Of a stretch of 6,674 nt of DNA, positions 1 through 5,658 are shown piece by piece. This DNA comes from Candidatus Cloacimonadota bacterium. Lineage in GTDB: Bacteria > Cloacimonadota > Cloacimonadia > Cloacimonadales > JAIOQZ01. A model generated the notes under the pieces. It did no database searches. It was not told where the DNA came from and was given only the letters and a program-made list of their open reading frames with translations. Where the stretch lies: positions 1 to 6,674 of the forward strand of contig JAIOTM010000067.1 in assembly GCA_021106755.1 (NCBI GenBank), read 5' to 3'. Position numbers and translations under genes: made by a program. Positions within the stretch are counted from its first letter, which is position 1, and the number at the start of each line of letters is the position of its first letter.

Positions 1-456
1 GCGGTTATTGTTTTCGGAGACATGAATCCAAATCTGTCTTTAATAAAGGATTCGGAAATCCCGGAATTCTGTCAGGTAATTCCTTCGCGCTGGTTATTTG
101 AAGGTTTGTCAGTAGCTCAGGTGAAATTGAATCCTTACGATGCCACCATCCGCGAACTTACGGAGCAACGCGACCAAACAAGTAATTATCAGGAAAAAAG
201 CAAACTGCTTTACCAATTAAGTAAATATACACAAGCTCACGATATAAATCTATTCCGAAACGAGGAATTAAACGACTGGGTTGACAGGCAGGATGCCAAG
301 CGTATGAATCGGGGCGGAAATTATTTTATGACGAGTAAAGTAAAACTTGGCGGAAAAGAAATCTGGACTTTCTATTTCAACGCGATTGTAATTCTATTTA
401 TGTGCATGGTTTACAATGCGATTGTCTATATCAAGCTTGTCAGGTTCTACAGGTAA
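1..456 (+). CDS. ABC-2 type transporter permease, C-terminal part (5' end outside window)
   Basis: The reading frame is open from base 1 and ends at TAA 454-456, so the 151 residues seen are the tail of a longer protein. The ATG at 22 is an internal methionine, not a start. The segment resembles the end of ABCG/White-like ABC-2 permeases, in which ATPase and membrane domains are often fused (sometimes behind an FHA domain). A loop containing 'IPSRWLFEGL' matches the conserved '(M)PSRWAYEAL' region. A charged, glutamine-rich periplasmic-type stretch follows, then a last hydrophobic helix near the end ('NAIVILFMCMVYNAIVYI') with a basic tail. The role would be ATP-driven export or extraction of an unknown substrate at the inner membrane. 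The stop lies 2 bases before the next start, so it is co-transcribed with the two CNB genes. The family call rests on motif memory; whether the ATPase is fused cannot be seen here. Confidence 0.72.
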   Translation, partial: AVIVFGDMNPNLSLIKDSEIPEFCQVIPSRWLFEGLSVAQVKLNPYDATIRELTEQRDQTSNYQEKSKLLYQLSKYTQAHDINLFRNEELNDWVDRQDAKRMNRGGNYFMTSKVKLGGKEIWTFYFNAIVILFMCMVYNAIVYIKLVRFYR

Positions 457-458
457 TT

Positions 459-935
459 ATGAATATTTATGTTCGCACCAACGACAATGACCTGCTGAAA
501 TATCTCAGCTCCCAGGAGTTAGACAAAGTAAGAACTATTGAAGAGAAGCTGGAGTTACATCCGGGGCAACATCTTATCATGCCTGATATTCTCACACGGG
601 ATATCTACGTGATTACAGAAGGAGTTGTGGAACTGTGGACGCCGGACTGTAAGCAACAACCTGTAGTTATCGCGGTGCGTTACGAAGGTGAGCTAATTGG
701 TCATCTCAGCTATATTACGAAATTGCCACCTGTACTGACGGCAACAGCAAAAGGTCTTGTAAAAGCCATAAAATATTCCGAAGAAAAACTGGCACAACTT
801 ATGAAAAACCCGAATATTTCGGCTAAAATAGAAGCCGCGCTAAATGATTCTCTGGCAGAACAACAAATTTTTTATACACAGAAATTAGTCGCTTTGGGAG
901 ACGGTGGTCTGGATGCAATACGAGAAAACAAATAA
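459..935 (+). CDS. Cyclic-nucleotide-binding-fold protein, degenerate binding loop (tandem paralogue 1)
   Basis: The product has 158 residues. I chose ATG 459 over an in-frame ATG at 402: 402 lies inside the transporter gene, 459 follows its stop by 2 bases, an AGG-type ribosome site (451-453) precedes it, and its N-terminus ('TNDNDLLKYLS') aligns with the paralogue downstream. The CNB beta-roll runs from about residue 30 to 105, with the typical turn 'PGQHLIM' (35-41) and 'DIYVITEGVVELW' (48-60). The phosphate-binding cassette is altered: the usual G-E is G81-H82, and no arginine occurs where family members carry the phosphate-binding Arg (loop 'KLPPVLTATA', 88-97). It is therefore unlikely to bind cAMP or cGMP in the standard way. 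There is no DNA-binding domain, only a C-terminal helical tail from about 108. It is probably a soluble partner of the transporter or of the next protein; that role is inferred from operon position only. Confidence 0.82.
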   Translation: MNIYVRTNDNDLLKYLSSQELDKVRTIEEKLELHPGQHLIMPDILTRDIYVITEGVVELWTPDCKQQPVVIAVRYEGELIGHLSYITKLPPVLTATAKGLVKAIKYSEEKLAQLMKNPNISAKIEAALNDSLAEQQIFYTQKLVALGDGGLDAIRENK

Positions 936-1371
936 CAATCCCCTACTGAAATACTTAAGTAAAGAGCAACTTACTGAGTTAGCTGAGGTTGAACGAAAAG
1001 AAACCTACAAAAATGGAGAACATATTATCCGGTTCGGTGCTCGCGACCGGGATGTATTTGTAATAAAAAAGGGTGCGGTAGGCATCTGGATTGAAAGCGG
1101 TGGTAACGAAGTGGAAGTAGCTCAAACTGGTGAAGGTAACATTACGGGGGAAGTAAATTTCATTATTCCTGTACGTCGTTCCGCGTCATTACGTGCTATT
1201 AACAGGATTACTGTGCTACGTTATCCTTATCTGGAAATGATACAACTTCTGAAAAATCAACCCGAAATTGCCGCGCGTATCTTTGCCGCTATTAACGATT
1301 CCATTGCCGCCAAAAACCTGAAAACCATCAGGGGACTGTCGGAAAAAATCAAGTCTGTTCCCAATAAGTAA
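913..1371 (+). CDS. Cyclic-nucleotide-binding-fold protein, intact-looking binding loop (tandem paralogue 2)
   Basis: The product has 152 residues. ATG 913 is preferred over an in-frame GTG at 904 because its N-terminus ('MQYEKTNNNPLLKYLS') lines up with the start of the preceding paralogue. A purine-rich GGTGG (903-907) gives reasonable spacing, and GGGAG at 896-900 lies too close to 904. The gene overlaps the previous one by 23 bp, implying coupled translation. CNB-fold elements are 'KNGEHII' (33-39), 'DVFVIKKGAVGIW' (47-59), and a phosphate-binding cassette with G79-E80 and 'RRSASLRA' (88-95), which keeps the Glu and Arg-Ser-Ala pattern of cAMP/cGMP-binding members. A helical tail follows from about 105 ('IAARIFAAINDSIAA'), shared with the paralogue ('AALNDSLAE'). 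No helix-turn-helix or enzymatic domain is present. It is a likely ligand sensor in the transporter operon; ligand and target are unknown. The last 23 bases overlap the 3' end of queD on the other strand. Confidence 0.85.
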   Translation: MQYEKTNNNPLLKYLSKEQLTELAEVERKETYKNGEHIIRFGARDRDVFVIKKGAVGIWIESGGNEVEVAQTGEGNITGEVNFIIPVRRSASLRAINRITVLRYPYLEMIQLLKNQPEIAARIFAAINDSIAAKNLKTIRGLSEKIKSVPNK

Positions 1372-1723
1372 CCGAAGCATTTTCGGACTCAAATACTTCT
1401 ACTTCCTTTACCTGACAATTATCATCGTTTATCCAGCCAGAAAAAGTCTCGAACAGATATTTGGCGATGTTCTCCGAGGTTGGATTCTCATTCTGGAATG
1501 GTTTCAGATCGTTCAGATACGAGTGATCCAGTTCATCAAGCACATCTGCCATTGTCTTCTTAATCGTCTTGAAATCCAGGGTCAGTCCGATGTCGTTCGT
1601 TTTTTCGCATAGCACCGCGAGCCGAATTTTCCAGTTATGTCCGTGCAGGTTACGACAGGCTCCATTATAGCCAATAAGCTTATGTGCCCCGGCAAAATGC
1701 GACCAGATATTTAATTGATACAT
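1349..1723 (-). CDS. queD: 6-carboxy-5,6,7,8-tetrahydropterin synthase (QueD / PTPS family)
   Basis: The product has 124 residues, the normal length for QueD. ATG at 1723 is the start: AGGAG (1730-1734) precedes it, and the family begins exactly there ('MYQLNIWSHFAGAH'); an upstream in-frame ATG at 1852 adds 43 unrelated residues. Zinc ligands are H14, H27 and H29. The catalytic Cys is C23 in a C-x3-HGH motif, the spacing typical of QueD rather than of other PTPS subfamilies. Other family marks are 'LTLDF' (47-51), the D66-H67 pair, 'PTSENIA' (81-87), and E112 near the C-terminus with 'VTYWE'. The family converts 7,8-dihydroneopterin triphosphate to 6-carboxytetrahydropterin, the second step towards preQ0 and queuosine in tRNA. 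No queC, queE or queF is adjacent, and no preQ1 riboswitch was recognised in its leader. The terminal 23 bp overlap the convergent CNB gene. Confidence 0.93.
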   Translation of the reverse strand: MYQLNIWSHFAGAHKLIGYNGACRNLHGHNWKIRLAVLCEKTNDIGLTLDFKTIKKTMADVLDELDHSYLNDLKPFQNENPTSENIAKYLFETFSGWINDDNCQVKEVEVFESENASVTYWEQT

Positions 1724-1798
1724 TTTTGACTCCTTTGAAAAACTATAAAACGAATTTATTTCGTATAACAATAGAGGCAAATTATTTCGGGTAAAAAT

Positions 1799-1820
1799 GA
1801 ATTTGTAGGGCGACAAATTC
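1799..1820 (-). terminator. Terminator-like hairpin in the queD leader (possible attenuator)
   Basis: Perfect 8-bp arms GAATTTGT / ACAAATTC enclose a 6-base loop. On the minus strand the stem is followed by A then five T residues (down to 1793), the layout of an intrinsic terminator. The stem is AT-rich and therefore weak. It lies about 75 bases upstream of the queD start, so it could be a leader attenuator, or the end of an upstream minus-strand transcript. No ligand-binding fold was recognised next to it. Confidence 0.35.
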
Positions 1821-1915
1821 TTCAGATTAAAAGAACAGGAATGACCATGCAAATAATTTCAAGATTGTATAAAAAGCTGATTGAAGAAACAATGTTTTGG
1901 GATACCTAACCCCCT

Positions 1916-1987
1916 GGTCGATTACGACCTTCCCCCCTTATCAGGTGGGTAAAAGACACTGTTATGATACACTTTACACTTGATAAG
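1916..1987. other. Structured intergenic segment with two nested/adjacent stems
   Basis: A perfect GGTCG-ATTA-CGACC hairpin (1916-1929) is flanked by runs of C (G on the minus strand). Immediately beside it, CTTATCAGGTG (1937-1947) can pair with CACTTGATAAG (1977-1987) over 11 positions, with one G-U pair on the plus strand, around a 29-base loop. Such adjacent stems suggest a structured RNA leader or small RNA, or a protein-binding DNA site. Neither strand matches a riboswitch or RNA family that I know. On the minus strand it would lie some 190-260 bases upstream of queD. Confidence 0.35.
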
Positions 1988-2089
1988 AGACCTGTTTCAA
2001 AGAACCTTTTTATATACCTAACTTTGATAGCGGTTTTATATTAGAAATTATTATTGGAATTTAGGAAACAACTGGCACTGATATTAATG

Positions 2090-2127
2090 AAAAAGGGAAC
2101 CCTTCCCAGAGAGAATGAGAAGGGTTC
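2090..2127 (-). terminator. Rho-independent terminator, minus strand
   Basis: Perfect 9-bp GC-containing arms GAACCCTTC (2097-2105) and GAAGGGTTC (2119-2127) surround a 13-base loop. Reading on the minus strand, the stem is followed by CC and a run of five T (2094-2090). It would end a minus-strand transcript that comes from the 2400 region or from the PilZ gene further up. The plus-strand side has no T run, so I call it one-directional. Confidence 0.62.
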
Positions 2128-2149
2128 GGGGAGCGTTTGCATGAGAGAG

Positions 2150-2368
2150 TCAGCAAATAGATTTATTTATACATAAAAGATTGATAAATGTAGTTTTTCC
2201 GAAACAAGATGGATAGCTTTTAAGGACCTCAGTCAGCCTTGCCTGCAATAAATGGACACAAGAATGAAACAACAGAAGATTATTCCTGTTCTTCCTCGAT
2301 AATGCTACACCGTCCCCCCGGACTGGTAACATTAACTCCATTTCAACAACAGCATTTGCATGCCTCAT
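2150..2368 (-). CDS. Doubtful small ORF, 72 aa, no recognised family
   Basis: I do not recognise the product and give it low weight as a coding gene. In favour: a strong AGGGAG ribosome site sits 5 bases ahead of the ATG at 2368, a perfect palindrome lies 28 bp upstream (2396-2409), and a minus-strand terminator starts 23 bases past its stop. Together these outline a compact transcription unit. Against: the residue pattern (several Cys, scattered basic and hydrophobic residues, start 'MRHANAVVEMELMLP') shows no signal peptide, clear membrane helix or motif. The same evidence would fit a small regulatory RNA or a decayed gene. It starts about 200 bp downstream of the PilZ stop on the same strand, with no obvious terminator between, so it could also be read as part of the PilZ transcript. 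Confidence 0.25.
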   Translation of the reverse strand: MRHANAVVEMELMLPVRGDGVALSRKNRNNLLLFHSCVHLLQARLTEVLKSYPSCFGKTTFINLLCINKSIC

Positions 2369-2395
2369 TGTTACTCCCTGACCTTAATGCCCTCT

Positions 2396-2409
2396 CTATT
2401 TGCAAATAG
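2396..2409. promoter_or_regulatory. 14-bp perfect palindrome, candidate operator
   Basis: CTATTTGCAAATAG is identical to its own reverse complement. It lies 28 bp ahead of the ATG of the small minus-strand ORF at 2368, a fitting place for a dimeric regulator to act. The half-site GCAAATAG recurs alone at 2153-2160, at the other end of that ORF. The composition is AT-rich, so chance cannot be excluded. No regulator gene in the window is an obvious partner. Confidence 0.35.
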
Positions 2410-2568
2410 TGTTCCAGAACCTGATATAATTTTAATTGCCTGATTTTGTGGGAATTACGTTATGTTTGCCTTATCTGATGGTGTAAACTTTAGCTACAGT
2501 GGGCGAGTGGTGTCGATGGAGTTTACGGATAAATGGTTTCAGTCCTGAGAAACAATAAATCCTGATAG

Positions 2569-2934
2569 TTAGTCAGAACTCTCCTCTTTGAGGTAATCAC
2601 ACAGATTTTTAAGCCAGTTCTCGAAGTCTCTTGCTCCAATATTCTCGAACTCAATAAAATTAATACCTAATCCGGTTTCCCCTTTTACCCATTTCACTAT
2701 CGCCAACGCAGTAATCACGGGAAAATCATCATCTTCGGTTTCCAGCTTGAAATCAATCTTGACTACTGAACCTTTTGGTAGTGCTTTCTTCGTTCTGATA
2801 AAAAGTCCGCCGTAATCACAGTTTTCGATGAGACCATCGAACAATTTTACCTCTTCTTCGTCAGAATCCGCAAGATAAAACTGAACATTCTTCTGCATCA
2901 TAACCCGTTGATATTTTCTCTGATTGATATCCAT
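2569..2934 (-). CDS. PilZ domain protein (probable c-di-GMP receptor)
   Basis: The product has 121 residues, essentially one PilZ domain. The start at 2934 is supported by an AGGAGA ribosome site 7 bases upstream and by the domain beginning straight away. The N-terminal arginine motif RxxxR is present as R6-K-Y-Q-R10. The second c-di-GMP motif, usually (D/N)xSxxG, reads N38-C-D40-Y-G-G43, so the serine is replaced by aspartate. The rest fits the fold: 'GGLFIRTKKALPKGSVVKIDF' covers 42-62, and 'AIVKWVKGETGLGINF' covers 78-93. A short acidic helix closes the protein ('EESSD'). PilZ proteins bind c-di-GMP and control motility, secretion or polysaccharide synthesis through partners. No effector gene is next to it, so its target is unknown. 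It lies downstream of EF-G on the same strand, separated by 436 bp. Confidence 0.88.
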   Translation of the reverse strand: MDINQRKYQRVMMQKNVQFYLADSDEEEVKLFDGLIENCDYGGLFIRTKKALPKGSVVKIDFKLETEDDDFPVITALAIVKWVKGETGLGINFIEFENIGARDFENWLKNLCDYLKEESSD

Positions 2935-3003
2935 CTTATTCTCTCCTGTGACTGAAACATTCTATTTATTCTATGAACGACTTGTCAGACCTGCTGTCAA
3001 TCA

Positions 3004-3037
3004 ATTTCTGGATTTTAGCAGAGATACCCCATTTTTC
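3004..3037. repeat. 34-bp direct repeat, copy 1
   Basis: The repeat begins ATTTCTGGATTTTAGCAGAG and ends in a CCCC-A-TTTTT-C tail. It is identical over all 34 bases to the copy at 3273-3306, and the flanks of the two copies do not match. This copy lies about 70 bp upstream of the PilZ start codon. Confidence 0.9.
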
Positions 3038-3272
3038 AAAAAGATTTGGTTATGTTGTTTTCATGCTTAATTTTGTACTTCACATCTGAAGAAAACCCCC
3101 ATAAAGTCAGAATATATTTTGCCAGATTTCGGGTTCGGAGGGTAAGAACACGCCGTCACCACTCAATTTAACAAAATATCCATCTGATTTGCTTTTTGAA
3201 AAAAGCAAACAGAAAAACTTTTGGATCAGCAGACAAAGTAGCAAAAACATATTCATTGTGGGGGTATGGGTG

Positions 3273-3306
3273 ATTTCTGGATTTTAGCAGAGATACCCCA
3301 TTTTTC
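3273..3306. repeat. 34-bp direct repeat, copy 2
   Basis: Exact second copy, 269 bp from copy 1 and about 65 bp beyond the EF-G stop. Here the ATACCCC inside the repeat can also pair with GGGGTAT at 3261-3267, 27 bases earlier. On the plus strand this gives a 7-bp stem followed by A and five T, a terminator-like shape, although no plus-strand gene leads into it. Copy 1 has no such partner arm. Confidence 0.9.
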
Positions 3307-3370
3307 TGGAAACACATTGTGCTCCCTTCAAGTCATTATAAATCTATTCTGTATCAGCGTCAGCAGTCTT

Positions 3371-5431
3371 TTACTTATCTTCCTCAAGATTCTTAATAAG
3401 TTCTTCCGCTAATTGTAATGGAAGTTCCTTATATTTATAGAATTCCATTGAGAAATCCGATTTACCTTGTGACGCGGAACGCAAAACAGTAGCAAATCCA
3501 AAAGTTTCGCTTAGTGGTATTTCAGCTTCAACCTTTGTAAAATCGTCCTCAATAATTGTCTCTACTATTAATCCTCTGCGCTGATTTATTAGAGCAATAA
3601 TGTTGCTACGAAATTCTGAAGGTGTCTCAATTGAGAGCTTCATTACAGGCTCAAGTATTCGGATGTTTGAGTTTGAGTATATCTGCCTGAAAGCACTTCT
3701 TACAGCAATTTCAAAAGCCAGCATAGATGAATCAACCGGATGGAAATGACCATCGTTCAGAGTAATTCTGGTTCCAATAATAGGGAAGCCTGTGAGAGCA
3801 CCTTTCACTAACGCACTTTTGAATCCTTTCTCGCAGCCCTGCATGAAATTGTGCGGGATTACTCCACCTTTTATTTCATCAACAAACACGTTATCATCTT
3901 CACCGGATGACTCAAATACTCCGACAACACGCGCGTATTGACCGCGTCCACCAGATTGTTTCTTGTGAGTGTAGTCGAAATTTACGGTTTTTGCCAATGT
4001 CTCTCTATACGCTACTCTGGGAGCTCCAACATCAAGTGAAACCCCGTACTCGCGTCGCATTCGTTCAACATATACGTTAAGGTGCAACTCACCCATCCCC
4101 GAAATAATAGTCTCTCCGGTTTCTTCGTCAACGAAAGTCTTGAAGGTTGGGTCTTCCTTTGTGAAGCGGTTAAGAGCTTTAGAGAGTGCGTCTTTTGATT
4201 TATTATCGGCAACAATTAACGCCAGCGATATAATTGGTTCAGGGGTAAAAGTAGATTTCAACGAGCAGTTAATCGAAGAATCTGTAAAAGTGTCGCCAAG
4301 CGCACAATCAACGCCAAATAAGGCTACAATATCTCCGGCAGATGCCGAAGTAATGTCTTCCATACTGGCTGCGTGCATTTTTACTAATCTGCCGACTTTG
4401 ATTTTTTTGTTAGTTCTTCTGTTTATCAGAGTGCTTCCCTTAGAGATAACTCCCTGATAAATCCGCAGATAGGTTAATTGACCGTATTGCTGGTTTTCCA
4501 GCTTGAAAGCAAGACCTACAGTCGGTTTATTATCTTCACAGACTAATGGTATTACTTCGTTTTTGGGACTCAAAGCAGTGTTCTCCATATCGTGCGGGTT
4601 CGGCAGATATTTCAATACAGCATCAAGCAATAATCTAACGCCTTTATTCTTAATCGCGGAGCCAATAAAGACGGGCGTCAGTTCACGGGAGATAGTCCCT
4701 GCCCGAACTGCTTCGTAAATCATCTCATGAGTTTCGTTGCCTTCAAGAAAAGCTTCCGCAAGGTCGTCGCAGAACATTGAAGCCGCGTCTAACAGCTCTT
4801 CGCGCTTTTCGTTGGCGTAGTCGAGTTTATCAGCAGGAATATCCCGCTCCAACACTATTTCATTGTTTTCACCTTCATAAAAATATGCCCGCATTGTAAC
4901 TAAATCTATAATTCCCTGAAAATCATTCCCCAACCCAATAGGAATTTGCATTAATACCGCGTTGTGACCAAGTTTCTCGCAAAGCTGTTCTTTAACTTTT
5001 TCAGGATTCGCGCCAACCCGGTCGCATTTGTTAACAAATGCCAGACGGGGAACACCATAGCGTTTCATTTGTCTGTCAACAGTAAATGATTGCGATTGCA
5101 CTCCACCAACAGAGCACAGTACAAGAATTGCTCCGTCCAGCACTCTGAGCGCGTTTTCAACTTCAACGGTGAAATCGACATGCCCGGGAGTATCAATTAT
5201 ATTTATCTGATGCTTTTTCCAGCTAACGTTTGTTGTCGCGGAAGATATGGTTATACCTCTCTCTTTTTCAAGTTCCATGGAATCCATTGTGGCACCAACA
5301 CCATCTTTGCCTTTAACTTCCCCTATCCTGTGGATTTTTCTACAATAAAAAAGAATCCGTTCAGTCAGGGTGGTTTTCCCTGAATCTATGTGGGCACTAA
5401 TCCCAATGTTTCGCAGCTTGTGTGTATCCAT
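3371..5431 (-). CDS. fusA: Translation elongation factor G (spdEFG1 / mitochondrial EF-G1-like)
   Basis: The product has 686 residues, full length for EF-G. ATG 5431 is chosen because AAGGA precedes it by 7 bases and the family begins '[16 protein letters not shown]'; a start at 5479 would add 16 unrelated residues. GTPase motifs are all present: AHIDSGKTT (13-21), RGITI (58-62), DTPGH (80-84), NKCD (134-137) and GSAIKN (257-262). Domain II, domain III ('GMGELHLNV'), domain IV ('[14 protein letters not shown]', then '[10 protein letters not shown]') and domain V ('[15 protein letters not shown]', '[13 protein letters not shown]') follow in order. The protein drives GTP-dependent translocation of tRNA and mRNA on the ribosome. 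Phrases such as '[19 protein letters not shown]' and '[16 protein letters not shown]' recall the spirochaete/planctomycete/delta-proteobacterial EFG1 that clusters with mitochondrial EF-G1. It stands alone, away from the usual rpsL-rpsG-tuf cluster. A second EF-G elsewhere is likely. Confidence 0.96.
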   Translation of the reverse strand: MDTHKLRNIGISAHIDSGKTTLTERILFYCRKIHRIGEVKGKDGVGATMDSMELEKERGITISSATTNVSWKKHQINIIDTPGHVDFTVEVENALRVLDGAILVLCSVGGVQSQSFTVDRQMKRYGVPRLAFVNKCDRVGANPEKVKEQLCEKLGHNAVLMQIPIGLGNDFQGIIDLVTMRAYFYEGENNEIVLERDIPADKLDYANEKREELLDAASMFCDDLAEAFLEGNETHEMIYEAVRAGTISRELTPVFIGSAIKNKGVRLLLDAVLKYLPNPHDMENTALSPKNEVIPLVCEDNKPTVGLAFKLENQQYGQLTYLRIYQGVISKGSTLINRRTNKKIKVGRLVKMHAASMEDITSASAGDIVALFGVDCALGDTFTDSSINCSLKSTFTPEPIISLALIVADNKSKDALSKALNRFTKEDPTFKTFVDEETGETIISGMGELHLNVYVERMRREYGVSLDVGAPRVAYRETLAKTVNFDYTHKKQSGGRGQYARVVGVFESSGEDDNVFVDEIKGGVIPHNFMQGCEKGFKSALVKGALTGFPIIGTRITLNDGHFHPVDSSMLAFEIAVRSAFRQIYSNSNIRILEPVMKLSIETPSEFRSNIIALINQRRGLIVETIIEDDFTKVEAEIPLSETFGFATVLRSASQGKSDFSMEFYKYKELPLQLAEELIKNLEEDK

Positions 5432-5608
5432 TACTATATCCTTATCTCGAAATACTAACTCATTTTTGATATGCCACAAAGAAAATGACAGCTAAGACGT
5501 CAATATGAATTTGGTTTTTCTGCTGGGAAGGATGATAATTGTTTGTTTTAACAGTATCTGGAATATACAAAAAAAGATGCGGGGGATGCCAGATTTCCGG
5601 TAATATTG

Positions 5609-5637
5609 TTGACAATTTTGGATAAGCACTCCAAGAT
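5609..5637 (+). promoter_or_regulatory. Candidate sigma-70 promoter of the TPR gene
   Basis: A perfect TTGACA (5609-5614) is followed after 17 bases by CAAGAT (5632-5637), which matches only three of six positions of TATAAT. The position, 30 bases before the ATG at 5667, is right for the gene. The weak -10 means it could need an activator or may be a chance match. Confidence 0.32.
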
Positions 5638-5658
5638 TGGAATAACGTTTTGGATAAG
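5616..5658 (+). repeat. 11-bp direct repeat TTTTGGATAAG upstream of the TPR gene
   Basis: TTTTGGATAAG occurs at 5616-5626 and again at 5648-5658, 32 bp apart, close to three helical turns, so both copies face the same side of the DNA. The first copy sits between the candidate -35 and -10 elements and the second overlaps the AAGG ribosome site. This could be a regulator's paired site or a small duplication. Confidence 0.45.

Larger units (their letters stand above)
1724..2149. other. Intergenic region rich in inverted repeats; queD leader
   Basis: No convincing gene was found in these 426 bases. Read on the minus strand towards queD, they contain an imperfect long stem (1937-1947 with 1977-1987), a 5-bp GGTCG/CGACC stem with an ATTA loop (1916-1929) between C-rich tracts (G-rich on the minus strand), a terminator-like hairpin (1799-1820) and a small ACGAA/TTCGT stem (1750-1764) just before the ribosome site. 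A 9-bp direct repeat ATACCTAAC occurs at 1902-1910 and 2014-2022. The queD promoter must lie here; the best candidate I could fit on the minus strand, TTGCAT-17-TAATCT, falls at roughly 1822-1851 and matches the sigma-70 consensus in only half the positions, so I do not list it separately. The minus-strand terminator at 2090-2127 closes the far end. Confidence 0.5.
2935..3370. other. Intergenic region with 34-bp direct repeats
   Basis: This gap lies between the EF-G stop and the PilZ start, both on the minus strand. It holds two exact 34-bp repeats (listed separately), a perfect TTTGCTTTTT / AAAAAGCAAA inverted repeat (3188-3209) without a following T run, and a CTTC/GAAG mini-palindrome at about 3080-3093. 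A 49-codon minus-strand ORF (3168-3317) with a GGGAG site just upstream overlaps the second repeat copy, but its product is unrecognisable. No clear terminator for EF-G was found directly after its stop. The PilZ promoter should be at the low-coordinate end, but I see no strong match. Confidence 0.5.

Noticed and set aside
402..458. N-terminal extension of the first CNB protein from ATG 402
   Set aside because: It lies within the transporter gene in another frame, and its residues do not match the paralogue. ATG 459 fits spacing and homology better.
1738..1764. preQ1 riboswitch-like AAAAACTA before queD
   Set aside because: The AAAAACTA string is on the strand opposite to queD, and the rest of the pseudoknot pattern is missing.
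1724..1852. N-terminal extension of QueD from ATG 1852
   Set aside because: The extra 43 residues are unlike the family, and an AGGAG ribosome site lies directly before ATG 1723.
1902..2022. ACCTAAC repeats as integron attC core sites
   Set aside because: ACCTAAC fits the RYYYAAC core, but no matching GTTRRRY partner lies at a suitable distance and no cassette gene or integrase is present.
2462..2548. 28-codon plus-strand ORF, and GTAAACT/AGTTTAC arms inside it
   Set aside because: Too short, with a poor ribosome site and no plus-strand partner gene. The 7-bp arms are about 30 bases apart, and I recognised no c-di-GMP or other riboswitch.
3168..3317. 49-codon minus-strand ORF after EF-G with a GGGAG site upstream
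   Set aside because: The product is unrecognisable and the frame runs through one copy of the 34-bp repeat and the hairpin at 3188-3209. A short open frame of this size is expected by chance.
4140..5383. Plus-strand open frames inside the EF-G gene
   Set aside because: They are antisense shadows of a strongly conserved coding sequence, with no motif of their own.
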